A stretch of 64,000 bases of DNA. Origin: JACKHO01 sp041398745 (lineage in GTDB: Bacteria; Planctomycetota; Planctomycetia; Planctomycetales; Planctomycetaceae). Location: NCBI GenBank assembly GCA_041398745.1, contig JAWKUB010000007.1:186001-250000 (forward strand), given 5' to 3'. The notes under the pieces are model-generated. The model did no database searches and was not told the origin of the DNA. It saw nothing but the letters and a program-made list of their open reading frames with translations. A program made the position numbers and the translations under genes. Of this stretch, positions 46,909 through 54,922 are shown piece by piece. Each line of letters starts with the position of its first letter. Positions within the stretch are counted from its first letter, which is position 1.

Positions 46909-47985
46909 ATGAGCAATTCCCCGATTCGCATTGGTGTCATTGGAGCTGGAGGCATTGCGGCCAAATTGCATTTGCCGGAGCTGTGCGGCGTAACTGGCGT
47001 TGAGGTCGCGGCATTGGCCGGGCGGTCGCAATCACGTCTGGAAACGTTGTGTCGCAAGTTCTCCGTGCCGCACTGGACGCATTCCTACGAAGAAGTGATT
47101 GCCGACCCCGATGTCGATGGTGTGGTCATCGCACTGCCGCATCCGTTGCATGTAAAGTATGGGCTCATGGCCCTCGATGCGGGCAAGCACATTCACATGC
47201 AGAAGCCTCTCAGCACATCGCTCGAAGAGGCAGATGAGTTTGTGCGACGTGTCGAGGATTCGAATTCCATTGTGCTTTCGCTCCCCTATGTTGCTCGACC
47301 GCACGTGCTGGCTGCGCGGGAACTTGTTCAATGTGGTGCATTGGGAACGGTCGCCTCGGCGCATGCTCGATTCAGTCATGGCGGTCCCGAGGTGTACTAC
47401 GCCACTGTTCAGGCCATCCTTGAAGAGACAATATCGAGTGATGACTTGTGGTTCTTTGACGCGAATCGGGCCGACGTTGGCGCCCTGTTTGACATGGGTG
47501 TGTACGCCATTGCTCACCTGGTCACGGTGCTGGGATCGGTCGAAAAGGTGACCTGTCGCATGGCCACGGTCGCCAAGCCGACCGAACTGGAGGATACGGC
47601 TTCGCTCATCCTCGAATTTGCAAACGGAGCCATCGGCACGGCGGAAACGGGCTGGTGCGATGGTGCCCGCACGTACGGATTCTCAATTCATGGAACCGAT
47701 GGAAAACTGACGAATCCCCCCCTCACAGGAAATCTCATCCACTCTCGCCCCAGTTCACTTGTCGACGAAGATGCACCGCTCCTCGAAACTCCGGTCGACA
47801 CATCGCAACATCCTGATGTGAACTCGCATCAGCACTGGATTGACTGCATTAAAGCCGGTCTGCAGCCGTCCCTTACGAATGCAAGCACGGCTCGCCATGT
47901 GACGGAAATCATGCTGCGAGCCAAAGAATCGGCCGCGGAGAGTCGCACGGTAGACGTGCACAGCCGTATCGAGTCATTGTCGTAA
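46909..47985 (+). CDS. Gfo/Idh/MocA family oxidoreductase
   Basis: A 358-residue NAD(P)-dependent oxidoreductase acting on sugars or inositols. The N-terminal Rossmann fold opens with IRIGVIGAGGIAAKLHLPEL, and DGVVIALPHPLH and IHMQKPLSTSLEEA (the family EKP-loop equivalent, here QKP) follow. The C-terminal domain contains DMGVYAIAHLV. It has no signal peptide, unlike many planctomycete paralogues. The substrate is unknown. The first residue of the usual E-K-P being Gln is a minor deviation. Confidence 0.92.
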   Translation: MSNSPIRIGVIGAGGIAAKLHLPELCGVTGVEVAALAGRSQSRLETLCRKFSVPHWTHSYEEVIADPDVDGVVIALPHPLHVKYGLMALDAGKHIHMQKPLSTSLEEADEFVRRVEDSNSIVLSLPYVARPHVLAARELVQCGALGTVASAHARFSHGGPEVYYATVQAILEETISSDDLWFFDANRADVGALFDMGVYAIAHLVTVLGSVEKVTCRMATVAKPTELEDTASLILEFANGAIGTAETGWCDGARTYGFSIHGTDGKLTNPPLTGNLIHSRPSSLVDEDAPLLETPVDTSQHPDVNSHQHWIDCIKAGLQPSLTNASTARHVTEIMLRAKESAAESRTVDVHSRIESLS

Positions 47986-48153
47986 CCCACGTTCTCAATT
48001 GCGTCATCCCCAGCCGCCAAGGTGAGAATCTGACAGGGAATAAGCGTTTTGACTTGCGAAGTCACTGGTCTCCGGTGACACTTTGCGGACACTTTTGGCA
48101 TTGTGGCTTGTCAAATCCATCCTTCCGTCGCCCCTACCGACCGCCCCTCTCCT

Positions 48154-48855
48154 ATGGCACACGAATGGTACAAGCTCGACGAACTGGCCCAGCATTTGGG
48201 ACGGGATCGTCGTGAAATCGAACGTCTCGTTAACCGTGGACGAATTCCCGGTCACAAGCGAGGTTCCGAATGGCAGTTCCATTCCGCCGAAATCTCACAG
48301 TGGCTCGAACAGGAAATGCGCGACTTTTCCGACAGCCAGTTGGCCAATGTCGAACGGACGCAGCAATCCTCCGAAGTGTCGGCAGAAATTCCGGTCAGCA
48401 GCCTGCTGAAAGAAGAGTACTGTCAAGTTCCCTTGGAAGGCCGCACCAAACGTTCAGTCCTCGAAGGGCTCGTCGAGGTTGCTGGTCGCAGTTGGCAAAT
48501 CTGGGAACCTGCCACCGTGTTGAAGGCCGTTCAGGAACGTGAAAAGATGATGTCGACGGCGCTCGATTGCGGAGTCGCCTTTCCTCACCCTCGTCTCCCC
48601 ATCCCGGATTCACTCGGCCAGTCGATTGTTGCGTTTGGTCATACAAGTAACGGCATCCCGTTTGGAGCATCAAACGGTTCACTGGCCGACTGTTTCTTCC
48701 TCATACTCTGTCGCGACACGAAAACACACCTTCAGGTATTGGCCCGACTGTCACGTATGGTGCAACTCCCGGACTTCCTCCCCAACCTGCGCGCAGCCGA
48801 AGATTCGGCCGCCGCCTACGAAGTGATTCTCACCGCAGAACAGCAAGTGAGTTGA
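48154..48855 (+). CDS. HTH-PTS IIA fusion protein
   Basis: A 233-residue fusion. Residues 1-55 are an excisionase/MerR-like winged HTH (EWYKLDELAQHLGRDRREIE, VNRGRIPGHKRGSEWQF). Residues about 85-233 are a PTS EIIA domain of the fructose/nitrogen type, with the phosphorylatable histidine H145 in GVAFPHPRLP and preceding MMSTALDCG. No PTS IIB/IIC components are nearby, so a regulatory role is inferred: a phosphorylation-controlled DNA-binding protein. ATG 48154 is chosen over GTG 48103. Confidence 0.85.
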   Translation: MAHEWYKLDELAQHLGRDRREIERLVNRGRIPGHKRGSEWQFHSAEISQWLEQEMRDFSDSQLANVERTQQSSEVSAEIPVSSLLKEEYCQVPLEGRTKRSVLEGLVEVAGRSWQIWEPATVLKAVQEREKMMSTALDCGVAFPHPRLPIPDSLGQSIVAFGHTSNGIPFGASNGSLADCFFLILCRDTKTHLQVLARLSRMVQLPDFLPNLRAAEDSAAAYEVILTAEQQVS

Positions 48856-48965
48856 TTCAGCATCAACACATGAGTAGCCTGCATTCAAGTCGTTACTTAT
48901 GCGTTAATGTGGTTGCCGCGTTGTGGAACCGCAGTTGGAATCGAACTTCGTTTGTGGATTGCTCT

Positions 48966-49997
48966 ATGAAACTTCTTCTTCCTCTTGTGGCTGGCTTTGG
49001 TTTATTGCTGGCACAGTCGGCGACTGCTCAGGATACGCTGAACTTCCCAGTTCTCGGTGAAACCATTCGGCACGATGCCGCTCTCGATGCACTCATTGAA
49101 CCCGGCACGCCGCTGCAGGTGTTGTCCTCTGGTTTTGAATGGACGGAAGGCCCCGTTTGGGTTCCAGAAGAAGGCGGCAAGGGATACCTGTTATTCTCGG
49201 ACATCCCGAACAATGCCATCATGAAGTGGGTCGAAGGGGAAGGCGTTTCGCTCTACATGCAGCCCTCAGGATTCACCGGTCCTGGTGAGTATGGTGGGGA
49301 ACCAGGTTCGAATGGATTGCTGCTCGATCCGAAGGGGCGCCTTGTCTGTTGCGAACATGGTGATCGTCGCCTGTCGGTTCTCACCAAAGATGGTGGCAAG
49401 CGCACGCTGGTCGACAACTACAAAGGGAAGCGACTGAACAGCCCGAACGACGCTGTCTTCCACGCGAACGGCGATTTGTACTTCACCGATCCCCCATACG
49501 GCCTTCCCGACCGCTATGAAGATCCGCGTCGTGAACTCGACTTCTGCGGTGTATACCGACTAAGCACGAGCGGCGAAGTGACACTGCTGACAAAGGAAAT
49601 GACCCGGCCGAATGGAATTGGCTTCTCGCCCGATGGCAAGACCCTGTATGTTGCTCAATCCGACCCGGAAGCCGCTCTCTGGAAGTCATTCCCAGTCAAA
49701 GAAGATGGCACGCTCGGACCGGGTAAAGTGCTGTTTGATGCCACCGACGCCGTTGAAAAAGGCTGGCCCGGCCTTCCCGATGGAATGGCTGTCGACAAAG
49801 ACGGTAATTTGTTCGCGACCGGCCCCGGCGGAGTTTACGTTTTCTCGGCTGCTGGCAAGCTGCTGGGGCGTATTAGCACAGGCGAGCGGACTGCAAACTG
49901 CACGTTTGGCGGTCCCGACAACTCGATTCTGTACATTACCGCCGACATGTATCTGTGCCGCATCCAGACCAAGACTTGTGGAATTCAGCACAAGTAG
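48966..49997 (+). CDS. Exported SMP-30/gluconolactonase family protein
   Basis: A 343-residue beta-propeller hydrolase of the SMP-30/gluconolaconase/LRE family, which opens sugar lactones. Signal peptide MKLLLPLVAGFGLLLAQSATA from ATG 48966. Metal-site motifs are FEWTEGPVW (Glu), RLNSPNDAVFHANGDLYFTDPPYG (Asn) and MTRPNGIGFSPDG (Asn/Asp). The frame is open to 48852, but that extension lacks family similarity. The export suggests periplasmic sugar processing. Confidence 0.9.
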   Translation: MKLLLPLVAGFGLLLAQSATAQDTLNFPVLGETIRHDAALDALIEPGTPLQVLSSGFEWTEGPVWVPEEGGKGYLLFSDIPNNAIMKWVEGEGVSLYMQPSGFTGPGEYGGEPGSNGLLLDPKGRLVCCEHGDRRLSVLTKDGGKRTLVDNYKGKRLNSPNDAVFHANGDLYFTDPPYGLPDRYEDPRRELDFCGVYRLSTSGEVTLLTKEMTRPNGIGFSPDGKTLYVAQSDPEAALWKSFPVKEDGTLGPGKVLFDATDAVEKGWPGLPDGMAVDKDGNLFATGPGGVYVFSAAGKLLGRISTGERTANCTFGGPDNSILYITADMYLCRIQTKTCGIQHK

Positions 49998-50016
49998 TTG
50001 ATCAGTAAGGCCAAAA

Positions 50017-50158
50017 CGTAGGCCGGACCGGAGCAAACCGAATTGCTGCCGGAACTTCGGCCACGGAAGCCGCGAGCATCAAATGACCACTCCTGAAAAG
50101 GTCTATTGTCGTTTGCGTAGTTCCGGCACTCACAAGTGGCCTGCGGTCCGACCTAGTG
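50017..50158. repeat. MITE-like palindromic element, copy 1
   Basis: A unit of about 142 bp beginning CGTAGGCCGGACCGGAGC and ending CTGCGGTCCGACCTAG, imperfect terminal inverted repeats. An inner pair GCCGGAACT/AGTTCCGGC makes a second stem. The copy at 56788-56928 shares both ends and the inner stem but differs in the centre. It has no coding capacity. Confidence 0.8.
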
Positions 50159-50212
50159 TGAGGTACTCAGGCCAGGTTGGCAAAATTCCCTCGGCCATGT
50201 ATCAAAGTTTTC

Positions 50213-50244
50213 GCAAACGTCGCGGCCGCTGTCGCGACGTTTGC
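50213..50244. other. Perfect 12-bp hairpin
   Basis: GCAAACGTCGCG (50213-50224) and CGCGACGTTTGC (50233-50244) are exact reverse complements with an 8-base loop. TTTT lies before the left arm and ACTTTT after the right. It could be a bidirectional terminator or a protein-binding palindrome about 150 bp before the gene at 50393. The rest of 50159-50392 shows no gene. Confidence 0.6.
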
Positions 50245-50392
50245 ACTTTTGCTGACGACAAATCTTCTTCGGAATGCCATTTGGGCGGTTGTTGTCCACA
50301 ATGTTGTCGTTAGCATCTACCAACACAGCCTGAACGAGCGGTGAATTTGCCGCGTTCACATCCTTTTATTTTTCTTCCGGAGTTTCCGCTGC

Positions 50393-50809
50393 ATGTCCAG
50401 CACCCCTCACAATCACGATGGCGAATGCTCAATTGAAGAAGGCATTGCTTCACTCGTTTTGTCTTTTGCCGAGTTGTCACTCGCCCACCTGGACTTTGCC
50501 GTCATCACCACCGATCCGGAAAAGTGTCGACTGGCTGTCGCTTATTTCCTGGGAGCTGTTCGCGGTCTGACCCGCATGGAAGACCTCGATGACGAGCAGG
50601 TAAAGGCCGTCTTCCAAATGGTAATTTCCGAAATCTTCCCCTGGTCGGACGAAGAAATCATTACTGCGGTCGACGCTGCTCTGGCAGCGGAAGGAATTGA
50701 AGACCACGAAGACGCGGTTGATCGTGGTAGTGAGGCTATCGAAGCCGCACTCGTGGCCGCCTTTGGCCTCACCGATTTGCTCGAGCCGGAATTCGATGAC
50801 GAGGAATAA
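50393..50809 (+). CDS. Acidic hypothetical protein, 138 residues
   Basis: A small, strongly acidic, mostly helical cytoplasmic protein ending LEPEFDDEE. It has no cysteine motif beyond isolated residues, no signal and no membrane segment. I recognise no family. It lies 115 bp before the McsA-like gene on the same strand. The ATG at 50393 is preceded by a purine-poor stretch with TTCCGGAG about 10 bases upstream. Confidence 0.7.
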   Translation: MSSTPHNHDGECSIEEGIASLVLSFAELSLAHLDFAVITTDPEKCRLAVAYFLGAVRGLTRMEDLDDEQVKAVFQMVISEIFPWSDEEIITAVDAALAAEGIEDHEDAVDRGSEAIEAALVAAFGLTDLLEPEFDDEE

Positions 50810-50924
50810 AGCCTCGCAGCGTCATTCCCTGCGAATGACTCGAAACTCCTTAGCGTTTTTTTCACAGGCTCAGCAGATTTCGTCGTGCGTGCGGCTATAA
50901 TGCAGGTACGAACACGAGGGTCTT

Positions 50925-51434
50925 ATGAAAAAGTGTCTTCGCTGTAACAAGCAAGCCAATTTGCATATCACGGAAATCAAGAACGGGAAAGCTCATCCCG
51001 TTCATTTGTGTGAGTCGTGCGCGCAGGAATACCTGAACGTTGTTGATCTCAGCGGTAAGGCTGAGTCATTCGACTTCGAGGAAGAAGCCTCTTCGTCCGC
51101 TCCTGACATTCCAGAAGTCGATCCCACCAAAGCTTGCCCGTATTGTGGTATTACTCACAAAGAATTTCGGGCGACGGGGCGTTTAGGCTGTTCACACGAC
51201 TATGAAGTGTTTCGCGAGCAACTCATTCCGTTACTCGAAAACATTCATTCCGGTGAAATTCAACACGTGGGGAAATGTCCGCCACGCGTGTCCGACTCCA
51301 GTCGTCGTCACTACGAATTGTTGCGATATCGGAGCCTGCTGAAGGCAGCCATTAACGACGAAAACTACGAAACCGCCGCCGAACTGCGGGACAAAATCCA
51401 GGCCTTGGAAGACCTCGAGGAAAATGGGGGCTGA
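50925..51434 (+). CDS. McsA-like protein with zinc ribbon and UVR motif
   Basis: A 169-residue protein. The N-terminus has C-L-R-C-N and C-E-S-C knuckles, the middle CPYCGITHKEFRATGRLGCSHDYEVF, and the C-terminus a UvrB/UvrC motif (LLKAAINDENYETAAELRDKIQALE). This is the architecture of McsA, which in firmicutes activates the arginine kinase McsB of the CtsR/ClpC system. No mcsB or clpC is adjacent here, so a stress role is only inferred. Confidence 0.9.
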   Translation: MKKCLRCNKQANLHITEIKNGKAHPVHLCESCAQEYLNVVDLSGKAESFDFEEEASSSAPDIPEVDPTKACPYCGITHKEFRATGRLGCSHDYEVFREQLIPLLENIHSGEIQHVGKCPPRVSDSSRRHYELLRYRSLLKAAINDENYETAAELRDKIQALEDLEENGG

Positions 51435-51457
51435 GCGAGCCCAATACAATGCCCCAT

Positions 51458-51540
51458 GGGAGGGCAAGGCTCCCGCCGAGCCGCATGACCTAATGAGGGT
51501 CGGAACCAGGTTCACGGCTCAGCAGGAGCTTCGCCCTCCC
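51458..51540. repeat. REP-like repeat, copy B
   Basis: The left arm GGGAGGGCAAGGCTCCCGCC (from 51458) pairs imperfectly with the right arm, CTCAGCAGGAGCTTCGCCC then TCCC (to 51540). It is related to 46801-46880. It occupies most of the gap between the McsA-like gene and trpB. Confidence 0.78.
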
Positions 51541-51581
51541 AAACGCCTGCCTGAAATAGAATTCGAAAGTAAAAGCGAACC

Positions 51582-52784
51582 ATGCCAGCCACGAAGAGTG
51601 TTCCCGATAGCCACGGTCGTTTCGGAGAATTCGGTCGACGATTTGTTCCTGAAACGCTGATGCAGGCGCTGGAAGAACTGACGGTCGAATACGAAAAGGC
51701 AAAGCAAGACCCGGAGTTCCAGTCGCAACTGGATCACCTCCTCGGAACCTACGTTGGTCGCCCCAGCCCGTTCTACTTCGCTGAACGACTCACTGAGCAC
51801 TGCGGCGGCGCGCAAATCTACTTCAAGCGTGAAGACCTCAACCACACCGGCGCGCACAAAATCAACAACACCATCGGACAGGCGTTGCTCACTTTGCGGA
51901 TGGGCAAGAAACGCGTCATTGCCGAAACAGGAGCCGGGCAGCACGGCGTGGCGAGTGCCACAGCCTGTGCGCGGTTTGGCCTGGAATGTGTGGTGTATAT
52001 GGGGGCAGAAGATATCCGCCGCCAGAAGCTGAACGTGTTCCTGATGCGAAACATGGGAGCCGAAGTTCGTGCCGTGCATTCGGGCTCCAAAACACTGCGT
52101 GATGCCGTGAACGAAGCCATGCGTGACTGGATGGCGAGCGTTGAGTCAACGCACTACATCATTGGTTCGGTGATTGGTCCACATCCCTTCCCCATGATGG
52201 TCCGCGACTTCCAGTCCGTCATTGGCAGCGAATGCCGCAAGCAGTGCCTCGACGCACTCGGCCGTCTGCCAGATGAAGTCATCGCCTGTGTCGGTGGTGG
52301 TTCGAACGCTGCGGGTATGTTCTACCCGTTCGTCGAAGATTACGACGTCAAACTGACTGGTGTTGAAGCGGGTGGGCTGGGATCTGGTCCCGGTCAACAC
52401 GCCAGCCCGCTGACTTACGGTCGACCGGGTGTGTTGCACGGTAGTTACAGCTACGTCCTGCAGGACGACGACGGCCAAACGCTCGACGTGCATTCCGTCT
52501 CGGCTGGTCTCGACTATCCCGGCGTCGGTCCGGAGCACAGCTACTGGCGCGATTCCGGTCGGGTCGAATACACAATGGCCGAAGATCACGAAGCGATCGA
52601 AACGTATCAACTCGTTGCGAAGCTCGAAGGCATTCTGCCAGCGGTGGAAAGCTCGCATGCCATCGCTCACGCCATGAAAGCGGCGCGGAAACGTTCGCCA
52701 GACGAGGTGATTGTGGTTTGCCTATCCGGCCGTGGCGACAAAGACGTCGCGGAAATTGCCCGGATTACCGGTCAGGAGTTTTAG
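51582..52784 (+). CDS. trpB: Tryptophan synthase beta subunit
   Basis: A 400-residue PLP enzyme that condenses indole with serine to give tryptophan. The PLP lysine is K93 in NHTGAHKINN. Other hallmarks are AETGAGQHG, GGGSNAAGMFYPF (phosphate cup) and LSGRGDKD. It is the TrpB1 type, with the alpha-contact region present (FGEFGRRFVPETLM). No trpA or other trp gene is adjacent, so the pathway genes are dispersed. yraN follows 19 bp later. Confidence 0.96.
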   Translation: MPATKSVPDSHGRFGEFGRRFVPETLMQALEELTVEYEKAKQDPEFQSQLDHLLGTYVGRPSPFYFAERLTEHCGGAQIYFKREDLNHTGAHKINNTIGQALLTLRMGKKRVIAETGAGQHGVASATACARFGLECVVYMGAEDIRRQKLNVFLMRNMGAEVRAVHSGSKTLRDAVNEAMRDWMASVESTHYIIGSVIGPHPFPMMVRDFQSVIGSECRKQCLDALGRLPDEVIACVGGGSNAAGMFYPFVEDYDVKLTGVEAGGLGSGPGQHASPLTYGRPGVLHGSYSYVLQDDDGQTLDVHSVSAGLDYPGVGPEHSYWRDSGRVEYTMAEDHEAIETYQLVAKLEGILPAVESSHAIAHAMKAARKRSPDEVIVVCLSGRGDKDVAEIARITGQEF

Positions 52785-52803
52785 TAGAGGGCCACGTTTC
52801 ACC

Positions 52804-53190
52804 ATGCTCCCAGTTGGCTGGTTGCGGAAACTGTTTGGCGACCGGGGTGAAAACCTCGCGGCGAAATTTCTCCGCAACAAGGGCTACAAAATCCTCGCCC
52901 GGCAATCTCGTAACTTCGTGGGTGAAATTGACATTATTGCCAGCCACGGTGAACGCATTGTGTTTGTGGAGGTAAAGACACGTACGTCCAACCGAATGGG
53001 CCATCCCGCTGAAGCAGTAACGACGCAAAAGCAAAAGCAAATTGGCCGGGCGGCCCTGGTGTGGCTCAAGCGAAATAATCTGCTCGACCGGGGATGCCGT
53101 TTCGACGTCATTGCCATTACCTGGCAAGAACGACAAGATCCTCTCATCGAACATTTTGAATCAGCCTTTGCACCTCCCGTCGACTGGTAG
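52804..53190 (+). CDS. yraN: YraN family (UPF0102) endonuclease-like protein
   Basis: A 128-residue UPF0102 protein with a restriction-endonuclease-like fold. Motifs are GENLAAKFLRNKGYKILARQ, GEIDIIA and FVEVKTRTSNRMGHPAEAV, which carry the D...E-x-K residues of the PD-(D/E)xK core. The family is proposed to act on recombination intermediates but remains poorly characterised. ATG 52804 is chosen over upstream in-frame ATG 52711, which lies inside trpB. Confidence 0.92.
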   Translation: MLPVGWLRKLFGDRGENLAAKFLRNKGYKILARQSRNFVGEIDIIASHGERIVFVEVKTRTSNRMGHPAEAVTTQKQKQIGRAALVWLKRNNLLDRGCRFDVIAITWQERQDPLIEHFESAFAPPVDW

Positions 53191-53216
53191 ATTCAACAGC
53201 ACTCCATTCTTGTCTC

Positions 53217-54821
53217 ATGTCGAGTCCTGACAATTCTCATCGGCCCACGCGTCAGCGGTACCGCGCCCCTGCTGAGTCGGGACAATTCATGGCCGTTCCG
53301 GAATTGTCGCAATCCTTGCGAATTGCGAAGCAGAACGCCGAACTTCTCGACACAGCCAGCGTAAAAATCGCCGGTGAGCCGTTATCCGAGGTAAGAAAGC
53401 AGGCACGACTTGAAGCGAGTATCGAGGTACAAAAGTTTGCTCAGTCGCTGGGTTTGAGGGAGCGACTACCCGCCAGGTTTACCTCTCCGGTAATTGTCAC
53501 AGGACACCAACCGGTTCTGGCGCATCCCGGCGTCTGGGTAAAGAACGCCAGTGTCGATGCTGCGGCCCAACGTGCAGGTGGCACCGGACTGAATGTGGTC
53601 GTCGACAGTGACATCTGCTCGACGCAATGCATTTCTGCGCCTGCTGGTACCGCAGCAGCACCACTGCGTTCGAGCCTTTGCTTCGACACGCCCCAACCGC
53701 CGCAACCGTGGGAAGAGGCCCGTATTCAGAGTCGGGAACAGTTGCTGGGCTTCGGGGATGCCGTTGTCGAACACCAGCGTGCGACCTGGAACATCGATCC
53801 CCTTGCCGCCGATTACTGGGGAGCGATTACTGAATATGAAAGCGAGAGCCTTCCGAATCTACTGACACGCGCACGCGTTGCCCAGGAATCCAAATGGGGC
53901 TGGGACAATTTGGAAGTCACGCTCAGCCAGTTGAGTCGCACAGAGTCGTTTTTCAAGCTGCTGCTGCATATTTGTCAAAACGCCGTGGAGTTTCACCGCG
54001 TTTACAATGCCTCAGTGAGAGCATATCGGGCTGCCAATGGTGTAAAGAACCATCGTCACCCCGTGCCCGATCTTGCTGAAACGCAGCAGGGTCTGGAACT
54101 CCCCTTCTGGATTTGGAAGTCCGGCGCGAGTCAGCGTCAGCCGTTGTATGTGAAATGCACACCCAATTCGCTGGCGTTCTCCACCGGCACCGGATTGATC
54201 GCAGATATCAACACTTCTACGACAGACTCCGCCATTACCGATTTGAAAGAACTCTCCAGTGAGTGGAACATTCGCCCGCGGGCACTCATAACAACGCTGT
54301 ACCTGCGACTGTTCATTGCTGACTTGTTCATCCACGGCATTGGCGGAGCGAAGTACGACGAAATCACCGATCAAATCATCCGCGACTTCCTGCAACTCCA
54401 GCCGCCGATTTATCTCACGCTGACCGCAACGCTCAGGTTGCCAATTGTCGCGTCACCACGTTCGGCAGAGGATGTTCGAAAACTGAAGCGATCCCTGCGC
54501 GACCTCACGTACAATCCCGTTGCTGCACTCGCGCTACCGGAAACGCATCCTCTGGCGATCGAGCAACGAAAGCTTGTCGCTGAAACTCATTCGGGCGACC
54601 GGGAACACGGACGCAAGCGGCACCGCCAGTTCCTCGACATTCGCCGCCAGTTGAAGCCACTTGTTGATGAGCGACGTGAAGTGCTGCTGCGTGAATTACA
54701 GATGGCACAGCACCAGTTGGCGGCAAATCAAATCCTGGGGAACCGCGAGTATGCGGCCATTCTGCATCCGGAAGAGTCGCTGCTGGAATTGTTCGGTTCT
54801 GTCCGGGATGCGGTTCGCTAG
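53217..54821 (+). CDS. Hypothetical protein, 534 residues
   Basis: A soluble protein of unknown function. VIVTGHQPVLAHPGVWVKN and the later nucleotide-transferase-like organisation weakly recall the BshC (bacillithiol cysteine ligase) family, and LRLFIADLFIHGIGGAKYDE is a striking conserved-looking segment. The C-terminus is helical and charged (RRQLKPLVDERREVLLREL). I do not assign a function. It lies 26 bp after yraN on the same strand and may be co-transcribed with trpB-yraN. Confidence 0.75.
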   Translation: MSSPDNSHRPTRQRYRAPAESGQFMAVPELSQSLRIAKQNAELLDTASVKIAGEPLSEVRKQARLEASIEVQKFAQSLGLRERLPARFTSPVIVTGHQPVLAHPGVWVKNASVDAAAQRAGGTGLNVVVDSDICSTQCISAPAGTAAAPLRSSLCFDTPQPPQPWEEARIQSREQLLGFGDAVVEHQRATWNIDPLAADYWGAITEYESESLPNLLTRARVAQESKWGWDNLEVTLSQLSRTESFFKLLLHICQNAVEFHRVYNASVRAYRAANGVKNHRHPVPDLAETQQGLELPFWIWKSGASQRQPLYVKCTPNSLAFSTGTGLIADINTSTTDSAITDLKELSSEWNIRPRALITTLYLRLFIADLFIHGIGGAKYDEITDQIIRDFLQLQPPIYLTLTATLRLPIVASPRSAEDVRKLKRSLRDLTYNPVAALALPETHPLAIEQRKLVAETHSGDREHGRKRHRQFLDIRRQLKPLVDERREVLLRELQMAQHQLAANQILGNREYAAILHPEESLLELFGSVRDAVR

Positions 54822-54922
54822 GGCTGTTTTCGGTTCGCATCGCGAGCGGCGGCGCACATGCGATCGGGCTGAGTAATGGCCCGAGGCTTTACGGCCTTCG
54901 GCTCACAAGATGTAAACCAGAT

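Noticed and set aside
53217..54821. Firm call of bshC
   Set aside because: Only the VTGHQP region resembles BshC, and the rest diverges, so it is kept as hypothetical.
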